DNA of 5,876 nucleotides from Verrucomicrobiales bacterium (lineage in GTDB: Bacteria; Verrucomicrobiota; Verrucomicrobiia; Verrucomicrobiales; DEV007): positions 1-5,876 of the forward strand of contig QIKC01000006.1 of assembly GCA_003232855.1 (NCBI GenBank), read 5' to 3'. Below the pieces are notes generated by a model. It did no database searches and had not been told where the DNA came from. It saw nothing but the letters and a program-made list of their open reading frames with translations. Positions 5,043 through 5,876 of the stretch are shown one piece after another. Each line of letters opens with the position of its first letter. The first letter of the stretch is position 1. A program made the position numbers and the translations under genes.

Positions 5043-5876
5043 CTAGAGACTGAGTTCCCGATGTAGGTCGGCGGGGGTTCGTCCGCTCTGGCGTAGAGCG
5101 CGTAGGGTGACGCTGCCATCGCGTTTGGCGAAGCGGCGACCGTCGATACCGGTGAGCAATTTGTGGTGCTGCCATTCGGGAACCGGCAGCTCGAGCAGTG
5201 CTTGCAGCAGCCGATGGACGTGGGTCGATTCGAACAGATCCTGGCCGCGGGTGACCAACGTCACGCCCTGATCCGCATCGTCGATGGTCACCGCGAGGTG
5301 GTAGCTGGTGGCGATCTCTTTGCGCGCCAACACCACGTCGCCGAGGGCGTCGAGGCAGACCCGTTGCCGTCCCTCGTTCCTGTCGTTCCAATAAAGTTCG
5401 CCGACCCGTTCGTCGGCGCGCCGCACATCCAAACGCCACGCATGCGGCTCGCCTGCGGCGATCCTTTGACCGCACAGATCCTTATCCAATCCCCGGCAAA
5501 TCCCTGGATAGACGCTGGGCGCCGACCCGTGCGGGGCGTCGCCGGCAGCGGCGATTTCGTGTGCGATTTCCTTGCGCGTACAAAAGCACGGATACAACAA
5601 ATTCATCCTCCGCAATTGCGAAAGCGCCTCGGCGTAGCGCTCGAGGCGACGCGATTGGAACATCACCTCTGCGCTCCATCTGAGCCCGAGCCAGCCGAGA
5701 TCCTCTATGATCGCGGCGGCGAAGGCTGTCGTGCAACGACCCGGATCGATATCCTCCATGCGCAGCAAAAACCGCCCGGTGCTGCCCGCTTCGTGGGCGG
5801 CGCGCTCGGCGAACAGGGCCGAATAGGCGTGTCCGAGGTGCAAATAGCCGGTTGGGCTCGGGGCGAAGCGGGTGAT
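5043..5876 (-). CDS. gluQ: Glutamyl-Q tRNA(Asp) synthetase (5' partial)
   Basis: The frame runs from the right edge (5876) to a TAG at 5043-5045 and shows 277 residues. The visible N-terminus, ITRFAPSPTGYLHLGH, is the class I glutamyl synthetase start with the HIGH-type motif HLGH, so only a few residues are missing. LLRMEDIDPGR (37-47) follows. The zinc site typical of GluQRS is present as C97-x-C99 and Y123-x3-C127 (CFCTR, YPGIC). YHLAVTIDDADQGVTLVTRG precedes the KMSKS equivalent FAKRDGS (249-255). The anticodon-binding domain of full GluRS (about 470 residues) is absent, which identifies the paralogue that attaches glutamate to queuosine at position 34 of tRNA(Asp), giving glutamyl-queuosine, in the cytoplasm. 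Its promoter lies outside the window. It converges with the PaaX-like gene, with the right palindrome between them. A queuosine supply is implied for the host. Confidence 0.95.
   Translation of the reverse strand: MTRFAPSPTGYLHLGHAYSALFAERAAHEAGSTGRFLLRMEDIDPGRCTTAFAAAIIEDLGWLGLRWSAEVMFQSRRLERYAEALSQLRRMNLLYPCFCTRKEIAHEIAAAGDAPHGSAPSVYPGICRGLDKDLCGQRIAAGEPHAWRLDVRRADERVGELYWNDRNEGRQRVCLDALGDVVLARKEIATSYHLAVTIDDADQGVTLVTRGQDLFESTHVHRLLQALLELPVPEWQHHKLLTGIDGRRFAKRDGSVTLRALRQSGRTPADLHRELSL

Noticed and set aside
4579..5475. 298-codon open frame on the minus strand across the palindrome
   Set aside because: It lies antisense to the PaaX-like gene and out of frame over gluQ, both clear genes. Its composition is Arg-rich as expected of a GC-rich shadow frame, and it reads through the palindrome as a KNHFFVTAVTKKWF-like peptide.

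Overview
The window is about 60% GC bacterial chromosome with six protein-coding genes, two of them cut by the window edges. I saw no rRNA, tRNA, CRISPR array or classical insertion sequence. The best taxonomic hint is a prepilin-type secretion protein fused to a choice-of-anchor-K-like C-terminal region. That combination is common in Verrucomicrobiota (Opitutae-like marine or soil lineages), so such an organism is my guess, at moderate confidence. Shine-Dalgarno signals are weak at most starts.

Layout, left to right: (1) the 3' part of a + strand DUF1186-like protein with a C-terminal SEC-C zinc motif, whose frame is open to the left edge; (2) converging on it with a 12-bp gap, a - strand gene for a type II secretion/pseudopilin-like protein with an extracellular C-terminal region; (3) an AT-rich intergenic stretch of about 300 bp with a good sigma70-like promoter candidate for the pilin gene; (4) a - strand pair, a cyclophilin-type peptidyl-prolyl isomerase followed 27 bp later by a small Rieske [2Fe-2S] ferredoxin, probably one operon; (5) a + strand PaaX-family gene (winged helix plus Cas2-like domain) bracketed by two identical, perfect 40-bp palindromes; (6) the - strand gluQ gene (glutamyl-Q tRNA(Asp) synthetase), running off the right edge with only its first few codons missing.

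The most interesting part is 3976-4938. A solitary PaaX/Cas2-fold protein gene is the only gene between two copies of a 40-bp palindrome with no central spacer and no mismatch between copies. One copy lies in the divergent promoter region and the other lies between convergent genes, so neither a pure operator nor a pure terminator role explains both. The arrangement resembles the way REP palindromes flank RAYT transposase genes. It could be an undescribed REP/MITE-like element built on a PaaX/Cas2-type protein, or an autoregulated gene whose operator was duplicated. The remaining genes look like ordinary housekeeping or envelope functions with no obvious functional link to this module.
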